From Mycobacterium sp. (GTDB lineage: Bacteria > Actinomycetota > Actinomycetes > Mycobacteriales > Mycobacteriaceae), in the NCBI RefSeq assembly GCF_025965855.1, contig NZ_JAOPWB010000112.1:1-64000 (forward strand): a stretch of 64,000 nt of DNA. The letters run 5' to 3'. Of this stretch, positions 20,626 through 29,445 are shown in pieces (within the stretch, counting starts at the first letter, position 1; each line of letters starts with the position of its first letter). Below the pieces are notes generated by a model. That model worked only from the letters and a program-made list of their open reading frames with translations, did no database searches and had not been told where the DNA came from. Both the position numbers and the translations under genes were made by a program.

Positions 20626-20856
20626 TCACGACTTCTTCGATGGAATAACGATGACGACTATCAGCGTGAGGATTGAAAAGAACAGTCCGAGAATGCCCCA
20701 GCCAAGGGCGCTGCGACCCTTCATGCCGGCGATTACGGCGCACACGATGGCAGCGATGATGCTTCCGATCGCGACGAAGATGCCTTTGATTCCCTTGAGG
20801 ATGATGCCTGCGGCCTCGGGTTGTTGTGCCGCTGCAAGGACAACGCTGTGCAACAT
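20626..20856 (-). CDS. Small membrane protein (76 aa, two predicted TM helices)
   Basis: MLHSVVLAAAQQPEAAGIILKGIKGIFVAIGSIIAAIVCAVIAGMKGRSALGWGILGLFFSILTLIVVIVIPSKKS; GGAGGAGG Shine-Dalgarno upstream. Confidence 0.75.
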   Translation of the reverse strand: MLHSVVLAAAQQPEAAGIILKGIKGIFVAIGSIIAAIVCAVIAGMKGRSALGWGILGLFFSILTLIVVIVIPSKKS

Positions 20857-21066
20857 GATGCCTCCTCCATGAACGACACAGTCTCGGCGTGCGCCGATCT
20901 CACTGCATAGGTACCCAAGCGGGCGAGCAATCAAGCCAGCAGTCAACTGACAAATGGTTACAGAACGCCGCCGCCAGCTCCGTAGATGGCGGGCCGAACC
21001 ACTGGAGTAGTCCGGGCGGTAGCGGGTAGCCGATGCCAAGGGATTGTTCAGACTGGAGGTTTCGCG

Positions 21067-21936
21067 ATGCCGGTTACAGCGGGCCACGTTCCCGGGTTGA
21101 CGTCGGGGTTGCGCAGGGTCCGGACGGACCCAAGGCGTTTCCACAGCGGGCGCTGGTTCTTGTTGGCCGAGGGGGTGCTGGTGAGCGCCTTCGGCATTGC
21201 CGGGCTGGTCTCGGCGATGCTGCACCCGCATGCCGGGACCACCGGCGCTCCGGTTCTCGGCCTGGCATCGGCTCCGGCGCACAGCAGCATGCTGCTGGCC
21301 TTTGGGGTGGTGGCCATTGCGGCGGTCGGCAACCGCCGCATGGCAGTAACCGTTACCGCGCTGAGTGCGGTGGCCTACACGATGCTGTTGTTTTTCAGTA
21401 GTGTCGCCACGGCGCGCAGGATGCCGACGCCAATGGGGTTCCACGCTGCTGACATCTTGCTGCACGGTGCGCTGGCGGTGGTCAACCTCGGGCTGCTGAT
21501 GTGGCTGATTCCCGACGAGTTGGGAGACGAGGCCTGGGCGCCGCGACGGCGGCGGGGTCGGGGCCGCGATGGGCGCCAGCCCCGCCCCTCCGACGCGGTC
21601 ACCGAGTCGGCGGTTGCGTCCTCGGCCATTGTTTCGGCGACGAGGCCCGAATCACCCCCCGCGGCGGCAGCGCCGGACTCGGGCGCTCAGGCAAACCCAC
21701 CCCAACATCCGGCCGCGCGCACGCAACCGAGCCAACCGGGCTCACGTCGCGCCCTTCTCGAGCAGTCGACGAACCAGGAAGCGAAAGAGCCCTCCGCCCC
21801 CAACGTCGAGAACTCAACACCGGTGAAGCGCTTCGCCGCTCGGGCGACAGATGCGTTGCTATCACGCGGCGGTGTCATGGCCGTGGCCGTCCTGGCAGCT
21901 GTCGTTGGCACCCTCGTCTGGATACGCCACCGCTGA
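21067..21936 (+). CDS. Membrane protein with Pro/Ala-rich C-terminal region (DUF4383-like, tentative)
   Basis: Several TM helices (WFLLAEGVLVSAFGIAGLVSAML) then disordered tail and terminal TM. Confidence 0.7.
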   Translation: MPVTAGHVPGLTSGLRRVRTDPRRFHSGRWFLLAEGVLVSAFGIAGLVSAMLHPHAGTTGAPVLGLASAPAHSSMLLAFGVVAIAAVGNRRMAVTVTALSAVAYTMLLFFSSVATARRMPTPMGFHAADILLHGALAVVNLGLLMWLIPDELGDEAWAPRRRRGRGRDGRQPRPSDAVTESAVASSAIVSATRPESPPAAAAPDSGAQANPPQHPAARTQPSQPGSRRALLEQSTNQEAKEPSAPNVENSTPVKRFAARATDALLSRGGVMAVAVLAAVVGTLVWIRHR

Positions 21937-21973
21937 CACCGCCGAATCCTTCGCTAGTTGGCTTTCGCGGTCG

Positions 21974-23332
21974 CTAGAGCAGGCCGGTCAGTTCGGTCTC
22001 CAGCCCACTGACACTGGTGTTGGTCACGGCGTGGATCAAGTCCCGGGTCACCGCGATCGGAAAGTGGACCGTCGCCGCGGCGACGTCGTCGACACCGTTT
22101 TGAACTGCGGTCACGATCGTCGTGGGATCGCCGGTGCCCAGGGCGGCCCAACTGTTCCAGGCCGCGAATTGCGGCGCCGTGATCAGGTCGCGCACGTCGA
22201 CGAACAACTTGGTCGGCAGGGTCGCCGGCCCGACCGGTATGCCGTCCCAGCTGGTCATCGTCCAGCCGCCCTGCGGGCTGCCCTGCACCACGACGGTGCC
22301 GGTGTTGGGCAGCGGATGGGTGAGCATGAGCAAGGGATTCGGGTTGTTGACGTTCATCAGGGTGCCGACCTCGATCGCGAATTCGCTCGAGTACGCGACG
22401 TCTGTGATCTGGCCGTTGCCGACGGAGACGACCGGGTTGGTCATGGCGGTGCCATACATCGTCTGCATTGCGTTGGTGAAGCCCTGGTCGAAAACGATCC
22501 CGTTGGTCGGGTTGGCGCCAGGGGCCAGCATCGGCACGATCGGGAATCCGAGCGTCCACGCGAGCGGGGCGACCAGATACAGCAGGCCCTGGGGGCTGAT
22601 CTGGGCGGCGCCGTCGAAAACGCCGGCGCTGATCTCGTTGAGGCCCGGCAACGCCGGCACGATCCCGCCCAACGGAAAGGCGGTCTGCTGCGTCCTGATC
22701 AACTGCGACGCGAAGATTCCCGCGAAGGGGCCCTGAGTCTGGAGCGCGTTGCCGATGGCCACCGCCTGTTGCTGGCCCAGCACTGTGAGTGGCAATCCGG
22801 GCACTGCCGTGTCGATCAGGTTGGCCGCGTTGCCGACTGACTGCCCGTGGCGCACGAAGTCGATGACGATCGACTGCTGGTTGCCGCCGGTGCCGAACAG
22901 CGCCTGATCGATCGCGCGGCCGAACGGGCTGTTGGCCCAGGCCCCGCTGACCGTGTTGATCGGCGCGTTGAGGAAGGTCTGCAACTCACTGGAAAGCGTG
23001 GCGGCGTTGGCCGCGCCGCCCGGCAGTGGGCTCCCCTGCAGCGACGTGGCGACGGTCGCCTCGGTGGCCAAATATGACGTCGCCGCCGCGCTCAAGGTGC
23101 GCACGAACTGCTCGTAGTACGTCGTCGCCCGCGCCGCCGCGGCCTGAAACTCCTGGGCGTGCGCGCCGAACAGCGCCGCGATGGCCGCCGACACTTCGTC
23201 GGCGCCGGCCGCCGCCAGCTCGGTCGTCGGAACGGCCGCGGCCAGATTGCCGGCCGTCACGGCCGAACCGATGCGCGCGACATCGGCCGCGGCCGTCTCC
23301 AACATGTCCGGCACAACGAGCACCGCTGACAT
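21974..23332 (-). CDS. PE domain-histidine phosphatase (phosphoglycerate mutase-like) fusion, PE_PGRS11-type without PGRS
   Basis: N-terminal PE domain MSAVLVVPDMLETAAADVARIGSAV; C-terminal VIDFVRHGQSVGNAANLIDT (RHG motif). Confidence 0.87.
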   Translation of the reverse strand: MSAVLVVPDMLETAAADVARIGSAVTAGNLAAAVPTTELAAAGADEVSAAIAALFGAHAQEFQAAAARATTYYEQFVRTLSAAATSYLATEATVATSLQGSPLPGGAANAATLSSELQTFLNAPINTVSGAWANSPFGRAIDQALFGTGGNQQSIVIDFVRHGQSVGNAANLIDTAVPGLPLTVLGQQQAVAIGNALQTQGPFAGIFASQLIRTQQTAFPLGGIVPALPGLNEISAGVFDGAAQISPQGLLYLVAPLAWTLGFPIVPMLAPGANPTNGIVFDQGFTNAMQTMYGTAMTNPVVSVGNGQITDVAYSSEFAIEVGTLMNVNNPNPLLMLTHPLPNTGTVVVQGSPQGGWTMTSWDGIPVGPATLPTKLFVDVRDLITAPQFAAWNSWAALGTGDPTTIVTAVQNGVDDVAAATVHFPIAVTRDLIHAVTNTSVSGLETELTGLL

Positions 23333-23445
23333 CGCCTTACCCCCCGGTCGGTTTTGAGTCCTAGCCATCATGGAGCGTCACGCGAGGAAATGAGGCCCGT
23401 TTCGACGAAAAGATTGCGGGCGCTACGGCACCGGGCGCGTTGTCC

Positions 23446-24297
23446 TCATTCGGCCCCGGCCGGGGGCCAGCCGGGGTAGGGCGGCAGCGTCGGGAAGTCG
23501 GAGCGCGGATGCACACCGTTGCGGAGAAATAGCCGGCGCTCTAGCGGGTCAGGTGCCGTGTCCACGCACGATCGGGCATCGGCGACCTCCGAGGGCCACC
23601 CCGCCGGATCGCTGTCTTGCTGCGGAACCGTGTCCGCGGCCATGTTGTGCCCAGTGATTCGCCAGGTTCCGAAGACATCGTCGACGGGGGCCGCGGCGGT
23701 TCCTTTCTGCGACGGCAGCGGCGGCGTCGGGGCGTCCCGGGGAGCAGTCATCGCGATCCAATGCACCGCAATCCCGGCCCCAGGATCGGTGGCGGGTAGC
23801 GCCATTTTCCACCCGTAGTTTCCGTTGCCGAGATCCAGCGCGCTGGTGTACGCCCAGTAGCACACCACGGCGGTCACCTGAGGGCCCGTCGCGTCGATGT
23901 GCAGGATGTGATAGCGGTCGGTGCCGACCAGTCGATCGCGCAGCGGGTGCCCGGTGTCGGGCCAGCGATCGCGGGCACTGTCCGGACGGCCCTCCGGCGC
24001 GTTGGGGGCGACGGCGCGAGTGAATCCGGGATACGCGTAGCCGATATCGCCGCCGTTGGACGCGACGAAGATCGATTCGAGATAGGCGCGGACCACCACG
24101 GCCGGTGCCGTCAGCAAATCGATCCCCGGCTCGGCGCCCCACACCGCCCGGATGTCGGAAAGCATTCCCGTCCATGGGATTTTCGGCGGCGGTGCGGCCG
24201 GGTGCTGATTGGTCCGGGGACCGCAGGCCGCTACACAAACACAAAGCGCCACAACGAACGTCAGGCCGGTGAAGCCGCGGAACCGCTTAAGGTTCAT
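23446..24297 (-). CDS. Putative lipoprotein, partner of upstream TPR-region protein
   Basis: Signal peptide with lipobox VCVAAC; 9-bp gap to the upstream gene's stop. Confidence 0.78.
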   Translation of the reverse strand: MNLKRFRGFTGLTFVVALCVCVAACGPRTNQHPAAPPPKIPWTGMLSDIRAVWGAEPGIDLLTAPAVVVRAYLESIFVASNGGDIGYAYPGFTRAVAPNAPEGRPDSARDRWPDTGHPLRDRLVGTDRYHILHIDATGPQVTAVVCYWAYTSALDLGNGNYGWKMALPATDPGAGIAVHWIAMTAPRDAPTPPLPSQKGTAAAPVDDVFGTWRITGHNMAADTVPQQDSDPAGWPSEVADARSCVDTAPDPLERRLFLRNGVHPRSDFPTLPPYPGWPPAGAE

Positions 24298-24306
24298 ACC
24301 TTTTCC

Positions 24307-26643
24307 TCACGGGTTCGGTATTTGCGCCACGTCGTCGTACTGGTGCTGCATATGCGGAATCACTGTGCCATCGCCAAGTATTCCTTGCACCGCCCCTTTC
24401 AGCGTTTCGTTGTATTTGTAACTATCCGACGTCCCGCCGTTGCATTTGTATTCGTCGTAGGTGGCGATGTGCAACGGGCTCTTGGGGTCACCGGGGACGT
24501 CCGGTGCGAAGAATTCGTGCCCGAGCCCGATCGGGACGTGGTTGGCCATCAGCCCGTCGAGCACCTGCGAGTAGGCGGTGCTGTCTTGCATGTGCGGGAT
24601 GACGACGTCGGGCGGTGCAGTCGACGATGGCGGTGCGCCAATGATGTCTTGCTTCAACGCATCTCCGCCCATGGTCAGCGCCGGACCACCGATCGTGCCG
24701 ATCAGGTTGTAAGGCGGTGGCAGCGCCTTGCCCGCCAAACCCGCCACCGTGCCGCCGCCCTTGACCACGGCGTCATACGCCGACGTTTTGCGGGAGTAGG
24801 CCTCGGTCGCCTGTTGCTCGCCGTTGAGCCCTTCGGCGTGCACGGCGTTGTTCACGCCGACGTCGACCAGCGCCTTCAGGGTGGCCGCCTGCTGCAGATC
24901 GGCGTCGTTGGCGACGGCGCCCGGCACATGATTGGCGACGGCCTGTGCGTAACGGTTCTGGTCCTGCATGATCTGCTGCATCGCGGCGCCATTGAAAATG
25001 TTCGACGCGTCCTTGTCGGTGGACATCACCGAGAAAATGCCCTTCGCGTCGGGAAGTTTCGATTCCACGTCCGGGTTGGCATCCGGCGTGTGGAAGTACT
25101 GCGAGAGGTCGTTGGTGCCCCCGGCGATGTTGGAGACGTAGGGCGACAGCCCGGCCGCGAAAGCCTGTGTCAGCTTGGGATCGAGTTGGCCAAGGGTGTG
25201 GTGGCCCGGCAGATCCAGGAGTTCGTGGGCGTTCTGGCCGAGGTAGGCCGCGTAGGTTTGGGCGGTCTGCCCGGCGATCTGGGCTTCGGGCCCGGCCGCG
25301 TCTTTGGTCCAGCTGAACAGCGACCCGGCCGCGTCACCACCGTCGGACCACGCGTGGTGGGTGATGTTCTTCAGGAAGTCTTGAGTCGACTGGTCGCAGA
25401 CGCCCTGTTGGTTGACGATCCAGTTGACGGCGGGGTGGTCCCGTCCGGCCGCGGAGAACACCGCCTCGACGGTCGGGTCGAAGGTGTTGCGCGACCAGTC
25501 CTGCGTCATGATCTGCGCGGCTTTGTGGAGCAGGTTCTGGTCGATCGCGGTGTTGCGCTGCAGGGCGGGATTGCCGTCCTTGACGATGTCGGCGACCGTG
25601 TGGGTCTGATCGGCGAACAACCAACCCGGCGCGTTGAGGGTCTCTTGCACGCTGTCCGGCAGCTGCTGGGCGCCCCCTCGCACCGTGTCCGAGCCCTGCT
25701 TGGCGCCAATCGTCAACGGGGTCCTGGGGAAAACGAGGTTCGGGTTGCTCATCAGCTGCCAAGAATCGCCGATCATGCCCTTCTCGGCGTCCAGGCGCTG
25801 CTCGGCGGTCTTGAGCGCATCGATGGACATGCCATGCTGCTGCGCCTGTAGCTGGCTCAACACCGAGGCCTGCTCGGCCGTCAGCGGAACCTTCCCGGCC
25901 AGCTGATCGGGGGAGATCGAACTCAGCACCCCATTGACTCGGGCGGCCGCCGCTTTGTCGCCGCCCAGCGCATTGTGCACGTCGCGTTCGGCGGTGTCGG
26001 GTGTCTCGGCCTCGTGGCCGTCGACACCCCAAACCCGGGCCGGGTCAAACCCATCCGTGGCCAGGGTTGACTGGCCATTCCGCAGAATCTGGGAGTAGCC
26101 GTCGCGGATCGAATGCAGGTGGTCCAGGGCTCGTTTGGTGACCTGTATGGCGTCGTCTTCGCACGTGTGAATGAAGGCATCAAGCGCTTTGTGATCGTCC
26201 GCGGTGAGTTTGGGATCCTTCTCCATCTCGACGGCCTGGCCGATCATGTCGTCGAACTCCTGCAACGACGATTCGAGCCCCGAAATCGTTGCCTTGCCGC
26301 CTTTTTGGGCCTCGGCCAGGGCCGCGGCGACCTCTTCGAGATGGGCCCCGACCTTGGGCAACTGCTCGGACTGGGCGTCCAGCGCCTGGGCGGTGCGCTG
26401 CACTTCGGCGGAGTCGTTGATCGGGTTCTCGCCGTTTTCGTGGGTCCAGGCCGCCTCGAAGCGCCGCCGCGCCTGGTCGAATGTCGCGTCGGCCTCCGCG
26501 GTGGAGCGCCCCGCGCCGTGAAAAGCCGTGGCCAAAGCCGAAATCTGGAAAGGGCGACCGACTTGCAGTTTTTGATTGATCGCCCAGGGGTCCCCCCCTG
26601 CCGCGGCGATCAGCGCAGCTTTGCTTATGTACCGAAGCTGCAT
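24307..26643 (-). CDS. TPR-repeat-region-containing protein (Rv2082-like family)
   Basis: MQLRYISKAALIAAAGGDPWAINQKLQVGRPFQISALATAFHGAGR N-terminus; ~780 aa; ORF extends to 26679 with alternative start. Confidence 0.75.
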   Translation of the reverse strand: MQLRYISKAALIAAAGGDPWAINQKLQVGRPFQISALATAFHGAGRSTAEADATFDQARRRFEAAWTHENGENPINDSAEVQRTAQALDAQSEQLPKVGAHLEEVAAALAEAQKGGKATISGLESSLQEFDDMIGQAVEMEKDPKLTADDHKALDAFIHTCEDDAIQVTKRALDHLHSIRDGYSQILRNGQSTLATDGFDPARVWGVDGHEAETPDTAERDVHNALGGDKAAAARVNGVLSSISPDQLAGKVPLTAEQASVLSQLQAQQHGMSIDALKTAEQRLDAEKGMIGDSWQLMSNPNLVFPRTPLTIGAKQGSDTVRGGAQQLPDSVQETLNAPGWLFADQTHTVADIVKDGNPALQRNTAIDQNLLHKAAQIMTQDWSRNTFDPTVEAVFSAAGRDHPAVNWIVNQQGVCDQSTQDFLKNITHHAWSDGGDAAGSLFSWTKDAAGPEAQIAGQTAQTYAAYLGQNAHELLDLPGHHTLGQLDPKLTQAFAAGLSPYVSNIAGGTNDLSQYFHTPDANPDVESKLPDAKGIFSVMSTDKDASNIFNGAAMQQIMQDQNRYAQAVANHVPGAVANDADLQQAATLKALVDVGVNNAVHAEGLNGEQQATEAYSRKTSAYDAVVKGGGTVAGLAGKALPPPYNLIGTIGGPALTMGGDALKQDIIGAPPSSTAPPDVVIPHMQDSTAYSQVLDGLMANHVPIGLGHEFFAPDVPGDPKSPLHIATYDEYKCNGGTSDSYKYNETLKGAVQGILGDGTVIPHMQHQYDDVAQIPNP

Positions 26644-26903
26644 ACCACTTCCGCCAGCGATCCCCGCGCCATCTCCCACCCTTCCAAACTCGAGATAAGC
26701 CTACTGGCGCAGTGTTGCAGGTCAATTCATCGCATTGGAGCGCATCGGAGCGGAAATTTTCGACGGAATAGGGTTTCCGAATTCCACATTCGAATTCCGC
26801 ACACGTTCAGTACGGGACTCGGATGATTCGGCGCGGTAATTGCCTACTCGCGCGCGGCCGACCCCAAGCTGAGGTGTTGGAAGCGATCTGGTTAGGCGAA
26901 TAA

Positions 26904-26969
26904 GTTCGCGAGCGTAACGCCACGGCGAGAAAACGGCGCAGATTTCGCCGTGGCGTTACGCCCGCGAAC
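26904..26969. repeat. Long imperfect palindrome, 25-bp arms (1 mismatch), 16-nt spacer
   Basis: GTTCGCGAGCGTAACGCCACGGCGA ... TCGCCGTGGCGTTACGCCCGCGAAC. Confidence 0.85.
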
Positions 26970-27035
26970 CGCTACGTCCGAGATGGCGCACCTTGCCGGC
27001 GAGGCCGGATTTCGTTGCGAGCGTTATCTCGCTGG

Positions 27036-27815
27036 CTACCCCTTGCCTTTCTTCCGCGCGAGGAAGGCCCGCATGTGCTGTTGCGGCTCGCCGGTCAGGA
27101 ACGCCAGACCGAATTGCTCGATGCTGTCCTCGATGGCCCCATGAACGGTCATGTCGAACCAGTTGTTGAGGAGGCTCTTTTGTTGGCGGACCGCGTGCGG
27201 GCCGAATCCGCTGAGCTTCGCGGTCAACTCGGCGATGCGGCGGTCGAGGGCGTCGGCTCCGACCACCTCGTGCACCAGGCCCCAGGTGGCGGCCGTCCGC
27301 GCGTCGATCGTTTCGCCCGTGAGCAGGAGCCAGGCCGCGTGCGAGGCCCCGATCAGCGCCGGCATCAACGCCGAATGGATCACCGAGGGGATGCCGACCG
27401 CCACTTCCGGCATTCCGAATTTGGCTCCCGACTCGGCGATCCGCAGATCGCAGGACAGCGCGACCTCCAGGCCGCCGCCGAGGCACCAGCCCGCGAGTCG
27501 GGCGATGACGGGAACGGGGCAGTCGCGGATCGCCTCGCACAGCCCCGCGAGCCGCCGGATGAACACTTCCGCGCTGGACCGGTCGAGGGTGACCATCTCG
27601 TTGATGTCGGCGCCCCCGATGAACGCCTTCTCACCGGCCCCGCGCAACACGACCACCCGCACGTCGCCGTGTTGGCTGACGGTGGCGAATGCCTGTGTCA
27701 GCTCCTCGATGGCGCCGGTGCCGACGATGTTCAGCGGTTTGGAGTTGATCAACTCGATGGTGACCACGCCGCCATCGCGGCCGAACCTGACGAATCGTTT
27801 TTCCGTCGTGTTCAT
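27036..27815 (-). CDS. Enoyl-CoA hydratase/isomerase family protein
   Basis: GAGEKAFIGGADINEM, LAGWCLGGGLEVALSCDLRIAE. Confidence 0.9.
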   Translation of the reverse strand: MNTTEKRFVRFGRDGGVVTIELINSKPLNIVGTGAIEELTQAFATVSQHGDVRVVVLRGAGEKAFIGGADINEMVTLDRSSAEVFIRRLAGLCEAIRDCPVPVIARLAGWCLGGGLEVALSCDLRIAESGAKFGMPEVAVGIPSVIHSALMPALIGASHAAWLLLTGETIDARTAATWGLVHEVVGADALDRRIAELTAKLSGFGPHAVRQQKSLLNNWFDMTVHGAIEDSIEQFGLAFLTGEPQQHMRAFLARKKGKG

Positions 27816-27856
27816 GCGCTCTTCCCGACCTCACTTCTCGATGCGGGCCAACAGCT

Positions 27857-27889
27857 GAAGGCCGCCCCGACGCAGCCGGGGCGGCCTTC
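27857..27889 (-). terminator. GC-rich stem-loop, probable terminator of the 27920-28813 gene
   Basis: Perfect 13-bp arms GAAGGCCGCCCCG / CGGGGCGGCCTTC with 7-nt loop; no long U tract. Confidence 0.6.
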
Positions 27890-27919
27890 ACAACTATGCC
27901 TGCGGGCTCTGCGAGGGCG

Positions 27920-28813
27920 TCAGTAGAGCGGAACCCATACGCCGAAGAACCAGTAACCCCAACCCCCGTAGTACCAGTTGAAGACCGGGAAAACGGTGAA
28001 GGTGTTGTAGTTGAACGGCGCGAAATCCCTACGGCCGTAATCAACGTCGCGCGGCGGCCCGTACCACGGGCGGTTCCACCCGCCGGGAGGCGGCGGGCCG
28101 TCCCAGCCGCCGGGAGGCGGCGGGCCCTCCCAGTTGGGCGGCGCGCGGTGCGGAGCCGGACCGTCGTTCCAACCCCATCCTCGCGCCGGCGGTGGCGGTG
28201 GCGCGCCGCGGCCCACGATGCTGAATTGGACATCCGTACCCGCGGGGCCGCCGATTTCCGCGCTGGCCGTGACCAGGTCTCGGCGTGGAACGTAGGCCGG
28301 ATGGGGAGGCTGCGTGCTCGGCGGAGTAAGCGCCGGGCGCGCCCCCGGGCTGGACGACGGGGTGGTTTGTCCGCTCGCCGGTGCCGTGGTTTGTGCGCTC
28401 GGCGGCGTCGTTTGTCCGCCGGACTGGGTGGTTTCTGTCGTCGACGGCTCGCTGCTCCGTGTCCACGACGGGTGCGAGCTTTGAGTGGTCGGCGGCTCGG
28501 TGGATTGGGTCGCCGGCGGTTGCGTGCTCTGGGTCGCCGGCGGCTGGGTGGATTGGGTAGCCGGCGGTTGGGTGCTCTGGGTCGCCGGCGGCTGGGTGGA
28601 CTGCGTGGCCGGCGCTTGGGTGCTCGGCTCATGCGTCTGCGGCGGGTTCTGCGGTGCCTGCGTCGCGCCGCCGCCGCCACCACCGCCGCCGTGGCAGTTC
28701 GGGCACGGTGGCGGAGGATCCAGTGGTGCGGAGCTGGCGAAGCCCGGGTTCAGCGCGGAGATGCCGAGGCCCGCCGCGACCGCGGCCGCGCTGACGATAC
28801 GTTTCATAGACAT
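27920..28813 (-). CDS. Secreted Pro/Thr/Gln-rich repeat protein
   Basis: Signal peptide MKRIVSAAAVAAGLGISALNPGFASSA; STQPPATQ repeats; PPPGGW repeats; aromatic C-terminus NWYYGGWGYWFFGVWVPLY. Confidence 0.78.
   Translation of the reverse strand: MSMKRIVSAAAVAAGLGISALNPGFASSAPLDPPPPCPNCHGGGGGGGGATQAPQNPPQTHEPSTQAPATQSTQPPATQSTQPPATQSTQPPATQSTQPPATQSTEPPTTQSSHPSWTRSSEPSTTETTQSGGQTTPPSAQTTAPASGQTTPSSSPGARPALTPPSTQPPHPAYVPRRDLVTASAEIGGPAGTDVQFSIVGRGAPPPPPARGWGWNDGPAPHRAPPNWEGPPPPGGWDGPPPPGGWNRPWYGPPRDVDYGRRDFAPFNYNTFTVFPVFNWYYGGWGYWFFGVWVPLY
28506..28625 (-). repeat. 24-bp in-frame tandem repeat (STQPPATQ-like, about 5 units)
   Basis: tgggtcgccggcggytgsgtg... units repeat every 24 bp. Confidence 0.85.
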
Positions 28814-28847
28814 GGAATGCGTCCCCTCTTGGGTGTGATCGCCTGCG

Positions 28848-29315
28848 CTACGGGCAGGTCACGTCCAGCTCAAATGACTTGGTTACCTGCTGCGGCTGCT
28901 GCGGATTGCTCATATCGGTGCCCGTCGCGGTGCCCTTGATCGCATAGGACTTGCCGTTGACCGCTGCCCCCGCGTTGCTGGCCTGGTTGGGGGCGGCGTC
29001 GGAAAATCCGAGCGCGACGCCGTTGACGCTGCCCAGTCCGACCGAATGGACAATTGGCGGATTGTCGTTGCTTACCACCGCACCGACTCCGGCCGTCGCG
29101 TCGCCGATGCCGATGGTGGTGACGCCGTTAGCCGAGTTGCATGTGACCTGGCCGGTGACGTTCTGGTTCTGGCCGTCGACGATGACTTGGGGGCCAGCCG
29201 CCGCCGGCGCCGAGCTCGATGATGCTCCGGTACTGGACTTGTTGCTCGAACAGCCGGCACACGCCGCGACCGCCACGGCCACGCCCGCTACACCAACCAC
29301 GATCCCACGCCTCAC
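28848..29315 (-). CDS. LpqH (19 kDa antigen)-like lipoprotein
   Basis: Lipobox ACAGC; IVDGQNQNVTGQVTCNSANGVTTIGIGD...SFELDVTCP typical of LpqH family. Confidence 0.85.
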   Translation of the reverse strand: MRRGIVVGVAGVAVAVAACAGCSSNKSSTGASSSSAPAAAGPQVIVDGQNQNVTGQVTCNSANGVTTIGIGDATAGVGAVVSNDNPPIVHSVGLGSVNGVALGFSDAAPNQASNAGAAVNGKSYAIKGTATGTDMSNPQQPQQVTKSFELDVTCP

Positions 29316-29445
29316 TAATGCTCTCCCTCGTGTCGCTGGTTCGCTACCTTTTCGTTTACTGGCTCCTATGGATGGACGCTGCCAAACGCCGCCCGGCGGA
29401 TACCCGTTCTTACCATTTGCAAACGTCGGTTCTCGCGCGGCGGCC

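Noticed and set aside
23899-25851. 650-aa plus-strand ORF
   Set aside because: Antisense to the TPR-region gene and lipoprotein; no RBS or domain motif; composition artefact
28506-28625. CRISPR array
   Set aside because: 24-bp contiguous in-frame units with no unique spacers; coding tandem repeat
27896-28939. 347-aa plus-strand ORF rich in RRRLGG
   Set aside because: Reverse reading of the repeat protein gene; low-complexity artefact
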